From Pantoea sp. CCBC3-3-1 (GTDB taxonomy: Bacteria; Pseudomonadota; Gammaproteobacteria; Enterobacterales; Enterobacteriaceae): a DNA stretch of 64,000 nt. The notes beneath the pieces are model-generated. The model did not search any database. It was not told where the DNA came from and was given only the letters and a program-made list of their open reading frames with translations. Both the position numbers and the translations under genes were made by a program. Positions 18,307 to 27,016 of this stretch are shown here, piece after piece (within the stretch, counting starts at the first letter, position 1; each line of letters begins with the position of its first letter). Location of the stretch: contig NZ_CP034363.1 of assembly GCF_007981265.1 (NCBI RefSeq), positions 4,278,001-4,342,000 of the forward strand. The letters run 5' to 3'.

Positions 18307-20604
18307 ATGGGTTCGGAATTACTGTCACTGCTTTTATTTATTGCTTCCGTTGCGCTTTACACCTGGAAAGCCGGGAAAAACAAACTCTGGTTCACCGCGA
18401 TTTTGCTGCTGCTCGGGGTCTACCTCGTTTTGAATGCTTCCCTGCTGGCAAGTAATTATTTTACCGGCGAAGGCATAAATGATGCGGTCATTTATACAAT
18501 TACCAGCAGCCTTAGCGGCGCGGGCGTCAGCAAATATCTGCTGCCGGCGGCGGGGCTTGGCGTGGGATTAATCGCTCTTTTCGGCCTTCTTGCCTGGCTT
18601 TTGCGCCTGCGCAAACGTCACAGCGGCAATAAGTTATACAGCCTGCTGGCCGTTCTGCTGGCGCTCGCCTCAATTAAAACCACGCCTGCTTATCAGCAGG
18701 TTGCCAGCCTGATCAAATCCCAGGTCGCCAGAGGCGATTCCGATTTTTACAGCCATTACAAAGTGCCAGGAACGCAGCTTCACGGTAATAAACCCAACCT
18801 GATTTATATCTATGCCGAAAGCCTGGAACGCACATATTTTAATGAACAAGCCTTTCCAAAGCTGGCACCGGAGCTGAGTGAAATAAAAAACAACGCCCTG
18901 GATTTCAGTAACACAGCGCAGCTTCCGGGCACTGAATATACGATTGCGGGCATGGTCGCTTCCCAGTGTGGCATTCCGCTGTTTGCGCCTTTTGACGGTA
19001 ACGCCTCCAGCTCGCTGTCGACGTTCTATCCGCAAAACATCTGCCTGGGCGACATCCTGAAAGCGGCGGGCTACCAGAACTATTTTTATCAGGGTGCCAA
19101 CCTGAGCTTTGCCGGGAAAGATCTGTTCCTCTCTTCGCACGGCTTTGATCATTTATATGGCTTTAACGAACTGAAAAGCATCGTTAAAGATCCCAGCTAT
19201 CGCAATGACTGGGGCTGGTACGACGATACCGTGCTGGATGTCGTCTTTAATAAATACGTTGAGCTGTCGCAGAAACAGCAGCCTTTTTCGCTGTTTGCGC
19301 TAACGGTAGATACACATCACCCGGACGGGTTTATTTCCCGCAGCTGCCAGCGCAAAAGCTATCTCTGGCAAGGCAAGAACAATAAATCTTTTGCTGCCGT
19401 CGCCTGTAGCCAGGAGCATATCGCCCGGCTGATTACGCGTATTCAGGCCACGCCCTGGTTCAAAAATACCCTTATCGTGGTCAGCTCTGACCATTTGGCG
19501 ATGAACAACACCGCTTATCAGGCGCTTAATCAGCACGACCGTAGCGATCTGTTCTTTATGATCCGTGGCGATGAGGCCACCAGCAAAGCGATCCCGGTGA
19601 AGCGCAGTACGCTGGATAATGGCGCAACGGTGCTGGATGCGATGGGGGGTGATAACTTTATCGGCCTGGGCCGCAGCAGCCTTTCCTCGTCTTCTCTTTC
19701 AGCCACGTATCTGAATATTAAAGAAAAGATAGAAGAGTGGAAGCCAGACGTCATTAAGCTGTGGAATTTCCCGAAGGCGATTTCCGATTATAAAATTGAT
19801 ACGGCTAAAAACACCTTCAGCTTTGCTGGCGTAGATTTCAAACTGCCGCTGCTGCTGTCGGTAAAGCCAGGTAAAATCGAGCCGAAGTTTGATGTTTATA
19901 TGGCCCCCCCGCTCAAACAGCAGCTGTCGAATTTTGCTCCGGACGAAAAGTTCGTCTGGATCGATCGCTGCTTCAAAATGGGCGATGTCTGGGATGAAAA
20001 ACTGGAGCTGAATACCCAGCTTTGCGTGGCTGACGGCACGCTTAACTCTGCGCCAGTCATTACCCCGGTTAAATCGGGTAGCTTCTCCGGCCGGGTAACG
20101 TTTAAGCAGGTTGGCGAGGGCAGCGACGATCGCTATCAGCGTACCCTTACCCGGTTACGCACCGCTGACGACGACCTGAAATATACCTCGGACACCCTCC
20201 TTTTTGCCCTGCCCGGCTTGCCAAAGCAGGTGCAGAAAATTACCGGCTTATCTTTTATCGAGCCGTGGGGTGGCCGCTGGTCTGATGCCAATCTTCTGCC
20301 GGTAGTCACCGTACATTATCTGCAAGCGCTGCCTGCGGCGTTCGATCTGATCCTGACCGCTCGTGCTTTTGGCCCCAACAGCCAGCGGCCGGTAAGCATC
20401 AGGATTGGTGATATAACGCAGACGGTCACGCTGGGGACGAGCAACAGCACGGTTAAGCTGCACTTCACCAATCCGCAACAGGCCCGCACCATTGAGATTG
20501 TGCCACCCGCGCCGGAAGAGACGGCGGAAGGCGCTGTCGATGGCTTTGCCGCACGAAAACTGGGCATCGGCCTGGTCAGCCTGCAAATAGTACCAACGCC
20601 CTGA
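18307..20604 (+). CDS. opgB: Phosphoglycerol transferase I (OpgB/MdoB)
   Basis: 765 aa (E. coli 763). It moves phosphoglycerol from phosphatidylglycerol to periplasmic glucans. Three or four N-terminal transmembrane helices (to about residue 100) precede a periplasmic alkaline-phosphatase-type sulfatase domain with ESLERTYF (metal ligand region), the catalytic-Thr motif TEYTIAGMVASQCGIPLF and VSSDHLAMNN. Long collinear stretches (GNASSSLSTFYPQNICLGDILKAAG) match what I recall of E. coli MdoB. Followed by a hairpin. Confidence 0.95.
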   Translation: MGSELLSLLLFIASVALYTWKAGKNKLWFTAILLLLGVYLVLNASLLASNYFTGEGINDAVIYTITSSLSGAGVSKYLLPAAGLGVGLIALFGLLAWLLRLRKRHSGNKLYSLLAVLLALASIKTTPAYQQVASLIKSQVARGDSDFYSHYKVPGTQLHGNKPNLIYIYAESLERTYFNEQAFPKLAPELSEIKNNALDFSNTAQLPGTEYTIAGMVASQCGIPLFAPFDGNASSSLSTFYPQNICLGDILKAAGYQNYFYQGANLSFAGKDLFLSSHGFDHLYGFNELKSIVKDPSYRNDWGWYDDTVLDVVFNKYVELSQKQQPFSLFALTVDTHHPDGFISRSCQRKSYLWQGKNNKSFAAVACSQEHIARLITRIQATPWFKNTLIVVSSDHLAMNNTAYQALNQHDRSDLFFMIRGDEATSKAIPVKRSTLDNGATVLDAMGGDNFIGLGRSSLSSSSLSATYLNIKEKIEEWKPDVIKLWNFPKAISDYKIDTAKNTFSFAGVDFKLPLLLSVKPGKIEPKFDVYMAPPLKQQLSNFAPDEKFVWIDRCFKMGDVWDEKLELNTQLCVADGTLNSAPVITPVKSGSFSGRVTFKQVGEGSDDRYQRTLTRLRTADDDLKYTSDTLLFALPGLPKQVQKITGLSFIEPWGGRWSDANLLPVVTVHYLQALPAAFDLILTARAFGPNSQRPVSIRIGDITQTVTLGTSNSTVKLHFTNPQQARTIEIVPPAPEETAEGAVDGFAARKLGIGLVSLQIVPTP

Positions 20605-20611
20605 AATAAAC

Positions 20612-20639
20612 CCGGCCGGGATCTTTTTTACCCGGCCGG
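20612..20639 (+). terminator. Hairpin after opgB
   Basis: A perfect 9-bp stem (CCGGCCGGG / CCCGGCCGG). The loop itself contains the T-run, so it is an unusual terminator; transcription into ampH may be only partly blocked. Confidence 0.6.
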
Positions 20640-20677
20640 AAACAGATTATGATGTTAATCCTTACACGCCGATTCAG

Positions 20678-21868
20678 ATGGATATACGTACGTTGAAACC
20701 CGCTTACCGTTTGCTGGCTCTGTTTGCCGCTGTTCTGCCGCTCTGCGGTCAAGCGGCACAGGTTGCTCCCGATCCGCTGCTCGCGTCCCAAATTGTCGAT
20801 CGCTATGCGCAAAACATCTACTACAACACCAAAGCCACCGGCATGGCGATGGTGGCGATTGACGCCAACCAGCGCGTCTTTGCCAGCATGGGTTCGGTGC
20901 GTCCGGGCAGCAGCGTCAGGCCGCAAAAAGATTCGTTAATCCGTATCGCCTCGCTGACCAAGCTGATGACCAGCGAGATGCTGGTCAAGCTGTCCGAACA
21001 GGGCGTGGTGCGGCTTGACGATCCGCTGAGCAAATACTCTCCCGCCGGCAGCCGCGTTCCCAACTATGCCGGGCAAACCATCCGCCTGATTAATCTGGCG
21101 ACGCACACCAGCGGCTTACCGCGCGAACAGCCTGGCGGCAAAGCTAACCGTCCGGTATTTGTCTGGCCCACTGCCAGCCAGCGCTGGAGCTGGTTGCAGA
21201 AAGCGCAGCTGAAAGCGCCACCGGGAACGCAGGCGGCCTATTCCAACCTGGCATTCGATCTGCTTGGCGATGCGCTGTCACGGGCCGCAGGCGTGCCTTA
21301 TCCCGCGCTGCTGCAACGTGAAATAACCCGTCCGTTAGGAATGAAAGACACCACCTTTACGCCTTCGCCGGAGCAGTGCTCGCGCCTGATGGTGGCGCAA
21401 AAAGGGGCAAGCCCCTGTACTAACACACTGGCGGCGATTGGCAGCGGTGGCGTCTATTCCACGCCGGATGATATGGGTCGCTGGATGCAGCAGTTCCTCT
21501 CCTCGGACATTCACGCTCGCTCTGCGCAGGCCGACCGTATTCAGACCATGATTTACCAGCGCAGCCAGCTGACGAAAGTCGATGGCATGGACGTACCGGG
21601 CAAAGCGACGGCGCTGGGGATGGGCTGGGTCTATATGGCACCGGAAGGCGGCCGTCCTGGGATTATTCAGAAGACAGGCGGCGGCGGCGGCTTTATCACC
21701 TACATAGCAATGGTGCCGCGCTACAGCGTCGGGGTATTTATTGTGGTTACCCGCTCGCCGCAAACGCACTTCACCGCCATGAGCGACGGCGTAAATAATT
21801 TGCTGACCGAGCTGATTGGCAACACCCCAGCCAGCGCGCAGTTAGCCGCCAGTATTATGAGTGAATAA
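20678..21868 (+). CDS. ampH: D-alanyl-D-alanine carboxypeptidase/endopeptidase AmpH
   Basis: 396 aa (E. coli 385). AmpH is a class C penicillin-binding protein that trims and helps recycle peptidoglycan. Signal peptide at residues 1-27 ([17 protein letters not shown]). Active-site motifs: S92-LT-K95 (nucleophile and base), YSN in [12 protein letters not shown] near residue 190, and KTGG near residue 335 ([11 protein letters not shown]). Shine-Dalgarno at this ATG is weak; an earlier in-frame ATG at 20651 is possible. The stop codon overlaps the next ORF (TAATG). Confidence 0.92.
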   Translation: MDIRTLKPAYRLLALFAAVLPLCGQAAQVAPDPLLASQIVDRYAQNIYYNTKATGMAMVAIDANQRVFASMGSVRPGSSVRPQKDSLIRIASLTKLMTSEMLVKLSEQGVVRLDDPLSKYSPAGSRVPNYAGQTIRLINLATHTSGLPREQPGGKANRPVFVWPTASQRWSWLQKAQLKAPPGTQAAYSNLAFDLLGDALSRAAGVPYPALLQREITRPLGMKDTTFTPSPEQCSRLMVAQKGASPCTNTLAAIGSGGVYSTPDDMGRWMQQFLSSDIHARSAQADRIQTMIYQRSQLTKVDGMDVPGKATALGMGWVYMAPEGGRPGIIQKTGGGGGFITYIAMVPRYSVGVFIVVTRSPQTHFTAMSDGVNNLLTELIGNTPASAQLAASIMSE

Positions 21869-22224
21869 TGAAATTGAGCTCACCGCCAGAATCCGGAACG
21901 CCGCGGAAACCCCGGCAACCAAGAGAACCAAGAGAACCAAGAGAACCGAGGCCCGCAAGGGTGCCACGAGAAAATCTTGAACCGAGAGAGCCTCGCGAAC
22001 CGCGAACACCTCGTGAACCGCGAACTCCTCGTGAGCCAAGAACTCCTCGCTTAACCAGAAAGCCACTTGCGGTAAAAAATGTTTCTCAGCCAGGCCTGCC
22101 TGAAGCATTCAGGCAGGTTACTGCACAACCAGATGCGCAGATATACAACGACGCTAATGAAGCCGTTTCTCACCGCTATTACCCAGAGTTCGCATCAACC
22201 CACTTCACCTGTCATGCTTATTGA
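21868..22224 (+). CDS. Pro-Arg-Glu repeat ORF overlapping the ampH stop
   Basis: 118 aa. Residues about 12-68 are almost only P, R, E and T, in tandem [14 protein letters not shown] units, strongly basic, followed by a non-repetitive tail ([19 protein letters not shown]...). I do not recognise a family. The ATG shares its A with the ampH stop (TAATG), which suggests translational coupling. Against coding: a perfect hairpin at 22095-22117 interrupts the frame, the repeat DNA is low-complexity, and the opposite strand is also open ([12 protein letters not shown]). It may be a true small protein or a repeat that expanded downstream of ampH. Confidence 0.35.
   Translation: MKLSSPPESGTPRKPRQPREPREPREPRPARVPRENLEPREPREPRTPREPRTPREPRTPRLTRKPLAVKNVSQPGLPEAFRQVTAQPDAQIYNDANEAVSHRYYPEFASTHFTCHAY
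21899..22064. repeat. 9-bp-periodic tandem repeat array
   Basis: Degenerate tandem copies of a unit like CCAAGAGAA / CCGCGAACA / CCTCGTGAA, giving 9- and 18-bp periodicity over about 165 bp. The early units (CCAAGAGAA three times) are nearly identical, the later ones diverge. Confidence 0.8.
22095..22117. terminator. Perfect hairpin downstream of ampH
   Basis: CCTGCCTGAA-GCA-TTCAGGCAGG, a 10-bp perfect stem. There is no following T-run on the plus strand. It could be the end of the ampH transcript or an mRNA-stabilising structure. Confidence 0.5.
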
Positions 22225-22232
22225 TGCCGCTT

Positions 22233-22265
22233 ATTGCCCGCTCACTCTTCCGCTGAGTGGGCAAT
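22233..22265. terminator. Second hairpin between ampH and fucO
   Basis: A 12-bp stem (ATTGCCCGCTCA / TGAGTGGGCAAT, one G-T pair) with a 9-nt loop, just after the repeat ORF stop. A likely terminator although a T-run is lacking. Confidence 0.55.
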
Positions 22266-22349
22266 TGCTAACATTATCCTGCACCTGGCTTATCCGGCAG
22301 GCCTGAGATATTTTCCCGATCGAATCTTTCCGTCTGACTCGTCTATAAA

Positions 22350-22361
22350 TGATCTTAATCA
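22350..22361. promoter_or_regulatory. FNR-like palindrome upstream of fucO
   Basis: TGAT-CTTA-ATCA, the core of the FNR half-site palindrome (TTGAT-N4-ATCAA), about 90 nt before the fucO start. A separate palindrome TGTGAAAATTCACA lies at 22424-22437; its 4-nt spacer does not fit CRP. Confidence 0.45.
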
Positions 22362-22449
22362 ATACGACCCGCACCATTCCTCCTCATATTTTCCAGCAGT
22401 GACAATCGCTAATGGACTTTTTTTGTGAAAATTCACACTAACGGAGAAT

Positions 22450-23604
22450 ATGATGTTGCACAGAATGATACTGAACGAAACGTCCTGGTTTGGCGCGGGA
22501 TCTGTCTCGCAAATCGTGAATGAAGTCGCCCAGCGAGGTTTGCAAAAAGCGTTGCTGGTCACGGACAAAACGCTGATCAAAGCGGGCGTGATTGAAAAAG
22601 TAACCTCGCTGCTGGAACAGCATAATCTGCCCTATGTGATTTATGACGAAGTGGTGCCTAATCCCACCATCACTGTCGTAAAAAACGGCATTGCCGCGTT
22701 TAAAGCCGCTTCGGCGGATTATCTGATTGCCATCGGCGGCGGATCGCCGCAGGACACGGCAAAAGCCATCGGCATTATTATTAATAACCCCGAATTTGCC
22801 GACGTACGCAGTCTGGAAGGCGTGGCGAATACGCGTCAGCCCAGCGTGCCGATTATTGCCATTCCTACCACGGCCGGTACGGCAGCCGAAGTTACCATTA
22901 ACTATGTCATCACCGATGAGGAAAACCGCCGCAAATTCGTCTGCGTCGATCCGCACGACATTCCGATTGTGGCGATTATTGATGCCGAGATGATGGCCAG
23001 CATGCCGCCGTCGCTTAAAGCCGCCACCGGGATCGATGCGTTAACGCACGCAATTGAAGGTTTGACGACGAAAGCCGCATGGGAACTGACCGATGCGCTC
23101 CACCTGAAAGCTATCCAAATCATCAGCCGCTCGCTACGTGCTTCGGTGGCGGGTGAGGCTCGCGGCGTGGAAGATATGGCGCTCGGCCAGTACATTGCCG
23201 GCATGGGCTTCTCTAACGTCGGTCTTGGCCTCGTACACGGGATGGCCCATCCGCTGGGCGCGTTTTATAACGTGCCGCATGGTGTTGCCAACGCCATCAT
23301 TCTGCCGCACGTGATGGCCTGGAACGCCGAATTTACCGGCGAGAAATACCGTGATATCGCCCGCGCGATGGGCGTGAAGCACATTTGTGGCATGAGCCTG
23401 CCTGACGTGCGTGAAGCGGCAGTACAGGCCGTGAAGCAGCTTTCCGCCGACGTCGGCATTCCCGAGCGCCTGCGTGATGTGGGGATGAAAGAGGAAGATA
23501 TTGCCGCACTCGCTCAGGCCGCGTTTGATGATGTCTGCACCGGCGGCAACCCAAGAGAAGCCACGCTGGCCGACATTGCCGAACTCTATCGCCAACTGTA
23601 CTAA
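22450..23604 (+). CDS. fucO: Lactaldehyde reductase (iron-containing alcohol dehydrogenase III)
   Basis: 384 aa (E. coli FucO 382). It reduces L-lactaldehyde to 1,2-propanediol with NADH, and is strongly conserved throughout (GGGSPQDTAKAIGIIINNPEFADVRSLEGV; GMGFSNVGLGLVHGMAHPLGAFYN). Metal ligands fall in GIDALTHAIEG and HGMAHPLGAF...PHG. No fuc catabolic genes accompany it, so it is a stand-alone copy, perhaps used for rhamnose or fucose fermentation or other aldehydes. The preceding ATGATG gives two starts; the second (22453) has better Shine-Dalgarno spacing (GGAG). Confidence 0.92.
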   Translation: MMLHRMILNETSWFGAGSVSQIVNEVAQRGLQKALLVTDKTLIKAGVIEKVTSLLEQHNLPYVIYDEVVPNPTITVVKNGIAAFKAASADYLIAIGGGSPQDTAKAIGIIINNPEFADVRSLEGVANTRQPSVPIIAIPTTAGTAAEVTINYVITDEENRRKFVCVDPHDIPIVAIIDAEMMASMPPSLKAATGIDALTHAIEGLTTKAAWELTDALHLKAIQIISRSLRASVAGEARGVEDMALGQYIAGMGFSNVGLGLVHGMAHPLGAFYNVPHGVANAIILPHVMAWNAEFTGEKYRDIARAMGVKHICGMSLPDVREAAVQAVKQLSADVGIPERLRDVGMKEEDIAALAQAAFDDVCTGGNPREATLADIAELYRQLY

Positions 23605-23611
23605 GCGTCCG

Positions 23612-23643
23612 GCATGCAGGTTTGCTCCGCCTGCATGCTCTTT
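23612..23643 (+). terminator. Terminator after fucO
   Basis: A 9-bp perfect stem (GCATGCAGG / CCTGCATGC) with a 9-nt loop, followed by TCTTTTA. Confidence 0.8.
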
Positions 23644-23741
23644 TATTCGCAGGCGGCTGTCGATCCTCATGCCCGTACGGTGTTGACCATCGCAATAGTC
23701 ACGATAGCTGCCACTCCTTTCGTTATTCTGCCTGATGGAAA

Positions 23742-25046
23742 TTATTGATAATCCGGCAGTCCCAGATTGCCGCGCAGCGTGGTGTACTCATACTCCTTAC
23801 GGAACAAGCCACGGCGCTGTAACTCCGGCACCACCAGTTCAATAAACAGATCCAGCTGTTCCGGCATGATGGCGGGCATGATGTTAAAACCATCCGCACC
23901 TTCCTGCTCAAGCCATTGCTGGAAGTCATCAGCAATCTCTTCTGCCGTGCCGACAATCACCCGATGCCCACGGGAGCCTGCGGCCACCGCAGCCAGCTCG
24001 CGCAGCGTCAGATTGTCCCGTTTCGCCATATCGACCAGCAGCCTGACGCGGCTCTGATTGCCTTCGCCCTCTGGCACATCCGGCACCGGGCCGTCCAGAG
24101 GAAGCTGGCTGAGATCCCTGCCGAAGCGGGCGGAAAGCTGGCGCAAACCGTTTTCGATATCCACCAGCGTATTCAATTTTTTCCAGGTGGCCTGAGCGTC
24201 TTCACGCGTGCGGCCAACAATTGGCATCACGCCCGGCAGGATCAGCAGATGCTGAGGATCGCGTCCGGCGGCGGTTGCCTGCTGTTTCTGCGAACGATAA
24301 AAAGCCTGCCCCTCTTCAAGGCTGGCCGAGGCGGTAAAAACCACTTCCGCCGTGGCGGCGGCCAGCGCCTGACCGTCGTTTGACGATCCCGCTTCGATAA
24401 TCACCGGTCGTCCCTGCGGCGATCGCGAAATATTCAGCGGTCCCTGCACCTGGTAGTAGTCGCCCTTGTGGTTAACCGGCTGGATCTTCTCATCAACAAA
24501 ATAGCGGCCTGTGGCGGCATCCGGCGCGACAGCCCCTTCCTGCCAGCCTTCCCACAGCCTGAACGTCACTGCCAAAAATTCCCGGGCGCGGGCGTAAAGA
24601 TCGGCATGGCCCGGCATATCTTCACGGCTGAAATTACGCGCCACGTCAGTGGAATATGATGTCACCACGTTCCAGGCCGCACGCCCACGGCTGATGTGAT
24701 CGAGAGAAGAGAAGCTGCGTGCCAGCGTGAACGGATCGCTGAAGGTAGTAGATGCCGTCGCGGCCAGACCGATGTTTCGGGTAGAAACCGCCAGCGCGGA
24801 CAGCAGGGTCAGCGGTTCCAGCCGGGCCATCGTCGAGGGCAAGCGGTGAACGTTGGTGGCCAGCGCATCGCCGACAAAGAACATATCGAACAGGCCCGCT
24901 TCGGCCTTTTTGGCAATCTGAATCAGCCAGTCAATGTCGGTCGGTGAACCGAGCCGTTCGGTAAGACGCCAGCCGCTGACATGGTGTCCCAGTGGCTGAA
25001 CAAACAGCCCCAGCCGCAGCTGGCGTACAGAAGTTGATGAAGGCAT
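23742..25046 (-). CDS. FMN-dependent monooxygenase, NtaA/SnaA/DmoA (YxeK-like) family
   Basis: 434 aa, luciferase-like TIM-barrel flavin monooxygenase. Family marks: an N-terminal RQLRLGLFVQPLGHHVSGW, the FDMFFVGDAL and ISRGRAAWNVVTSYS motifs, and RPVIIEAGSSNDGQALA. It needs reduced FMN from a separate reductase. Relatives act on nitrilotriacetate, on dimethylsulfide, and, in B. subtilis (YxeK), on N-acetyl-S-(2-succino)cysteine, cutting the C-S bond. The neighbours support the last kind of substrate. It lies 45 nt downstream of the HcxA-like gene on the same strand. Confidence 0.88.
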   Translation of the reverse strand: MPSSTSVRQLRLGLFVQPLGHHVSGWRLTERLGSPTDIDWLIQIAKKAEAGLFDMFFVGDALATNVHRLPSTMARLEPLTLLSALAVSTRNIGLAATASTTFSDPFTLARSFSSLDHISRGRAAWNVVTSYSTDVARNFSREDMPGHADLYARAREFLAVTFRLWEGWQEGAVAPDAATGRYFVDEKIQPVNHKGDYYQVQGPLNISRSPQGRPVIIEAGSSNDGQALAAATAEVVFTASASLEEGQAFYRSQKQQATAAGRDPQHLLILPGVMPIVGRTREDAQATWKKLNTLVDIENGLRQLSARFGRDLSQLPLDGPVPDVPEGEGNQSRVRLLVDMAKRDNLTLRELAAVAAGSRGHRVIVGTAEEIADDFQQWLEQEGADGFNIMPAIMPEQLDLFIELVVPELQRRGLFRKEYEYTTLRGNLGLPDYQ

Positions 25047-25090
25047 AAAGTGTCCTGGATTATTTGCGGCGCGATATTACGCCAAAAGAG

Positions 25091-26194
25091 TTAGCCGATT
25101 TCCGTCGCCAGCAGCGCTTTTTCCAGCGCCTGGGGGGAAATCTCAAAGGGCAGCCGCGCCGCGCAGGCGGGCGGAAATTTGATCTCGTGCGCCAGGGTGC
25201 GAATCGCCTCGCCCCTCTCCCCCGTCAAGGGCGAGAGCGTTAGCGGCGCATCGTACTGGCGCAGCAGGGCAAGCAGCTCTGCATCCGGCTTGCCGTCAGG
25301 ATGCTGCATAATCGACTGTACCAGCAGGCTAAAACCCACCTTTTCGCCGTGCAGCCAGTCATGCAGCTCGGGCAGATGCGTCAGCCGATTATGGATAGCA
25401 TGAGCGAAACCCGGCGTTGGCAGACTGTCCCGCAGGCTGTTAGCCATGCCGGCCAGAGCAATGCAGGCATCGATTGTTTTAATCAGCGCCGGGGAAACCC
25501 GCTGCTGCTGATTATCCACCAGCGCCTGTGCGCCATGCGCCAGGAAGACGTCTACTGCGCGACGGGCGACCAGCGCTTTCATATCCAGCGCGAGACTGTC
25601 GGGATTGTGCTGCTGGTAAGGCTGAAACTCATACCATTTGGCAAGGGCATCGACGATGCCCGCTTTCAGATAGCGCACGTCGCTGCGCGCAATAACCTCG
25701 CTGTCGACCAGCACCAGTTCCGGCATCACGCCCAGCGGCTGGCTGCGTAAATGGCCGCCCTTCTCGTCATAAATAATGGTGACGGGCGACCAGGCCGCGC
25801 AGGTGGCGGCCAGCGTCGGCATCGTGACGATGGCTATGCCAGCCTGCGTGTCGCCAGCGGCGTTTGCGTTATCGATCAGCGCATTCCCCACGGCTTTCGC
25901 CACGTCCAGAACCTGGCCACCGCCCACGCCGAGGATCAGGCTGGCACCTTCCTGCTGCGCTTCCGCTGTCAGGCGTTCTGTCGCCTCATCGGTGCAGCCA
26001 GTCGTTAGCAGGGCAAGCCGGTAACGAATACCCGCCGCCTGCAAACTTTTTTCCAGTTCAGGATTCACCGCCTGCCAGGCCTGCGTGCTGGAAATAATAT
26101 AAATATGCTGCGACAGCGGCGAAAGATAATCACCAGCCTGCGCTCTGACTCCGGCCAGCTGATAATAATTGCGTGGAGATTTAATTGAAAACAC
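25091..26194 (-). CDS. Iron-containing dehydrogenase of the GldA/HcxA (YbdH) type
   Basis: 367 aa from the GTG at 26194, chosen because AAAGGA lies 6 nt upstream; a TTG further upstream is in frame but lacks this. Cofactor motif LGVGGGQVLDVAKAVGN near residue 95, metal region AGIVDALAKWYE and HAIHNRLT...LHGEKVGFSLLVQ. The motif set is closest to E. coli HcxA (hydroxycarboxylate dehydrogenase, 2-oxo acid reductase) in my memory, not to glycerol dehydrogenase. A reductase for the oxaloacetate made by the neighbouring monooxygenase is one possibility, but this is only inference. Confidence 0.82.
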   Translation of the reverse strand: MFSIKSPRNYYQLAGVRAQAGDYLSPLSQHIYIISSTQAWQAVNPELEKSLQAAGIRYRLALLTTGCTDEATERLTAEAQQEGASLILGVGGGQVLDVAKAVGNALIDNANAAGDTQAGIAIVTMPTLAATCAAWSPVTIIYDEKGGHLRSQPLGVMPELVLVDSEVIARSDVRYLKAGIVDALAKWYEFQPYQQHNPDSLALDMKALVARRAVDVFLAHGAQALVDNQQQRVSPALIKTIDACIALAGMANSLRDSLPTPGFAHAIHNRLTHLPELHDWLHGEKVGFSLLVQSIMQHPDGKPDAELLALLRQYDAPLTLSPLTGERGEAIRTLAHEIKFPPACAARLPFEISPQALEKALLATEIG

Positions 26195-26478
26195 GCCACA
26201 TCCTTTGTTAATTAAGCGGAATATTCCGGACCGTAGCGGCAATAACTTTTCATCGACCAGCGGCTCAGACGGAAGCTTTTTTTCATCATGCTACAAAGAA
26301 AAGTGCAGAAGCAATCACGCTTTGCCGTTCCTTTCTGACAAATAAGCAAGTCGTTATGCCAATAAAAACTAAAGCAATAAATCACTTGCCGTTCGCGTTT
26401 TCTCCACGGCATGATTATTTTTCAGGAGAGATAAAACGGCGAATTAAATCGCTCTACCGTTATTCAGGGAACAGCCGC

Positions 26479-27016
26479 ATGAACCTGCATTTTCGCCAGC
26501 TAACGCTGGACGACCGCCATTCTTATTTATCCCTGATGCTGCACGCCTATGCGCCCATTCGTGAAATGGGTATTCATTTTGATGCGGCAACGGCCGATTT
26601 AGCGCAGGTCAGCCAGCATCTGCAACAGCATGGCGTTTATGGTCTGTTTGTCGGCGATCGCCTCGCCAGTTCTCTGACGCTTCGTTACCCGTGGGGCCCG
26701 CTTCCCGGCCCGTTTGGCCTGCCGCATATTGGCTGGTTTGGCAGCGATCCCGATTTGTCAGGGGCAACAGCTCGGCCGTAAAATGCTCGCCTGGGTTGAG
26801 CAGCATATTCTGCGAGACCAGCTCAAAGCGCCCGCTGTATCGCTGGGTACCGCGGTCAGTCATCCCTGGCTGAAGGAAATGTATCTGCAACGCGGTTTTC
26901 AGCCTATGCACGAGACCGATCTCGGTAAAGGACATATCACGCTGTATATGAAAAAAATTCTCGACGCGGCGCTGCATACGCAGTGGCTTGCCCGCCAGAA
27001 ACAGGAAATTCGATGA
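26479..27016 (+). pseudogene. GNAT N-acetyltransferase, frameshifted (SnaB/YxeL-like position)
   Basis: The first frame runs MNLHFRQLTLDDRHSYLSLM to about residue 91 (WFGSDPDL) and then meets TAA at about 26779. The second frame carries on with QGQQLGRKMLAWVEQHIL, the acetyl-CoA-binding (Q/R-x-x-G-x-G/A) part of the fold, and ends at 27016, overlapping the next ATG. Deleting one nucleotide of GATTTGTCAGG (near 26757-26762) would join them into a normal-length acetyltransferase of about 178 aa. Either a real frameshift or a sequencing error. The gene has a Shine-Dalgarno AGGGA and overlaps the M20 gene by ATGA, as expected of a real operon member. Confidence 0.85.

Noticed and set aside
22424..22437. 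CRP site upstream of fucO (TGTGAAAATTCACA)
   Set aside because: The half-sites are only 4 nt apart, not the 6 nt needed for CRP.
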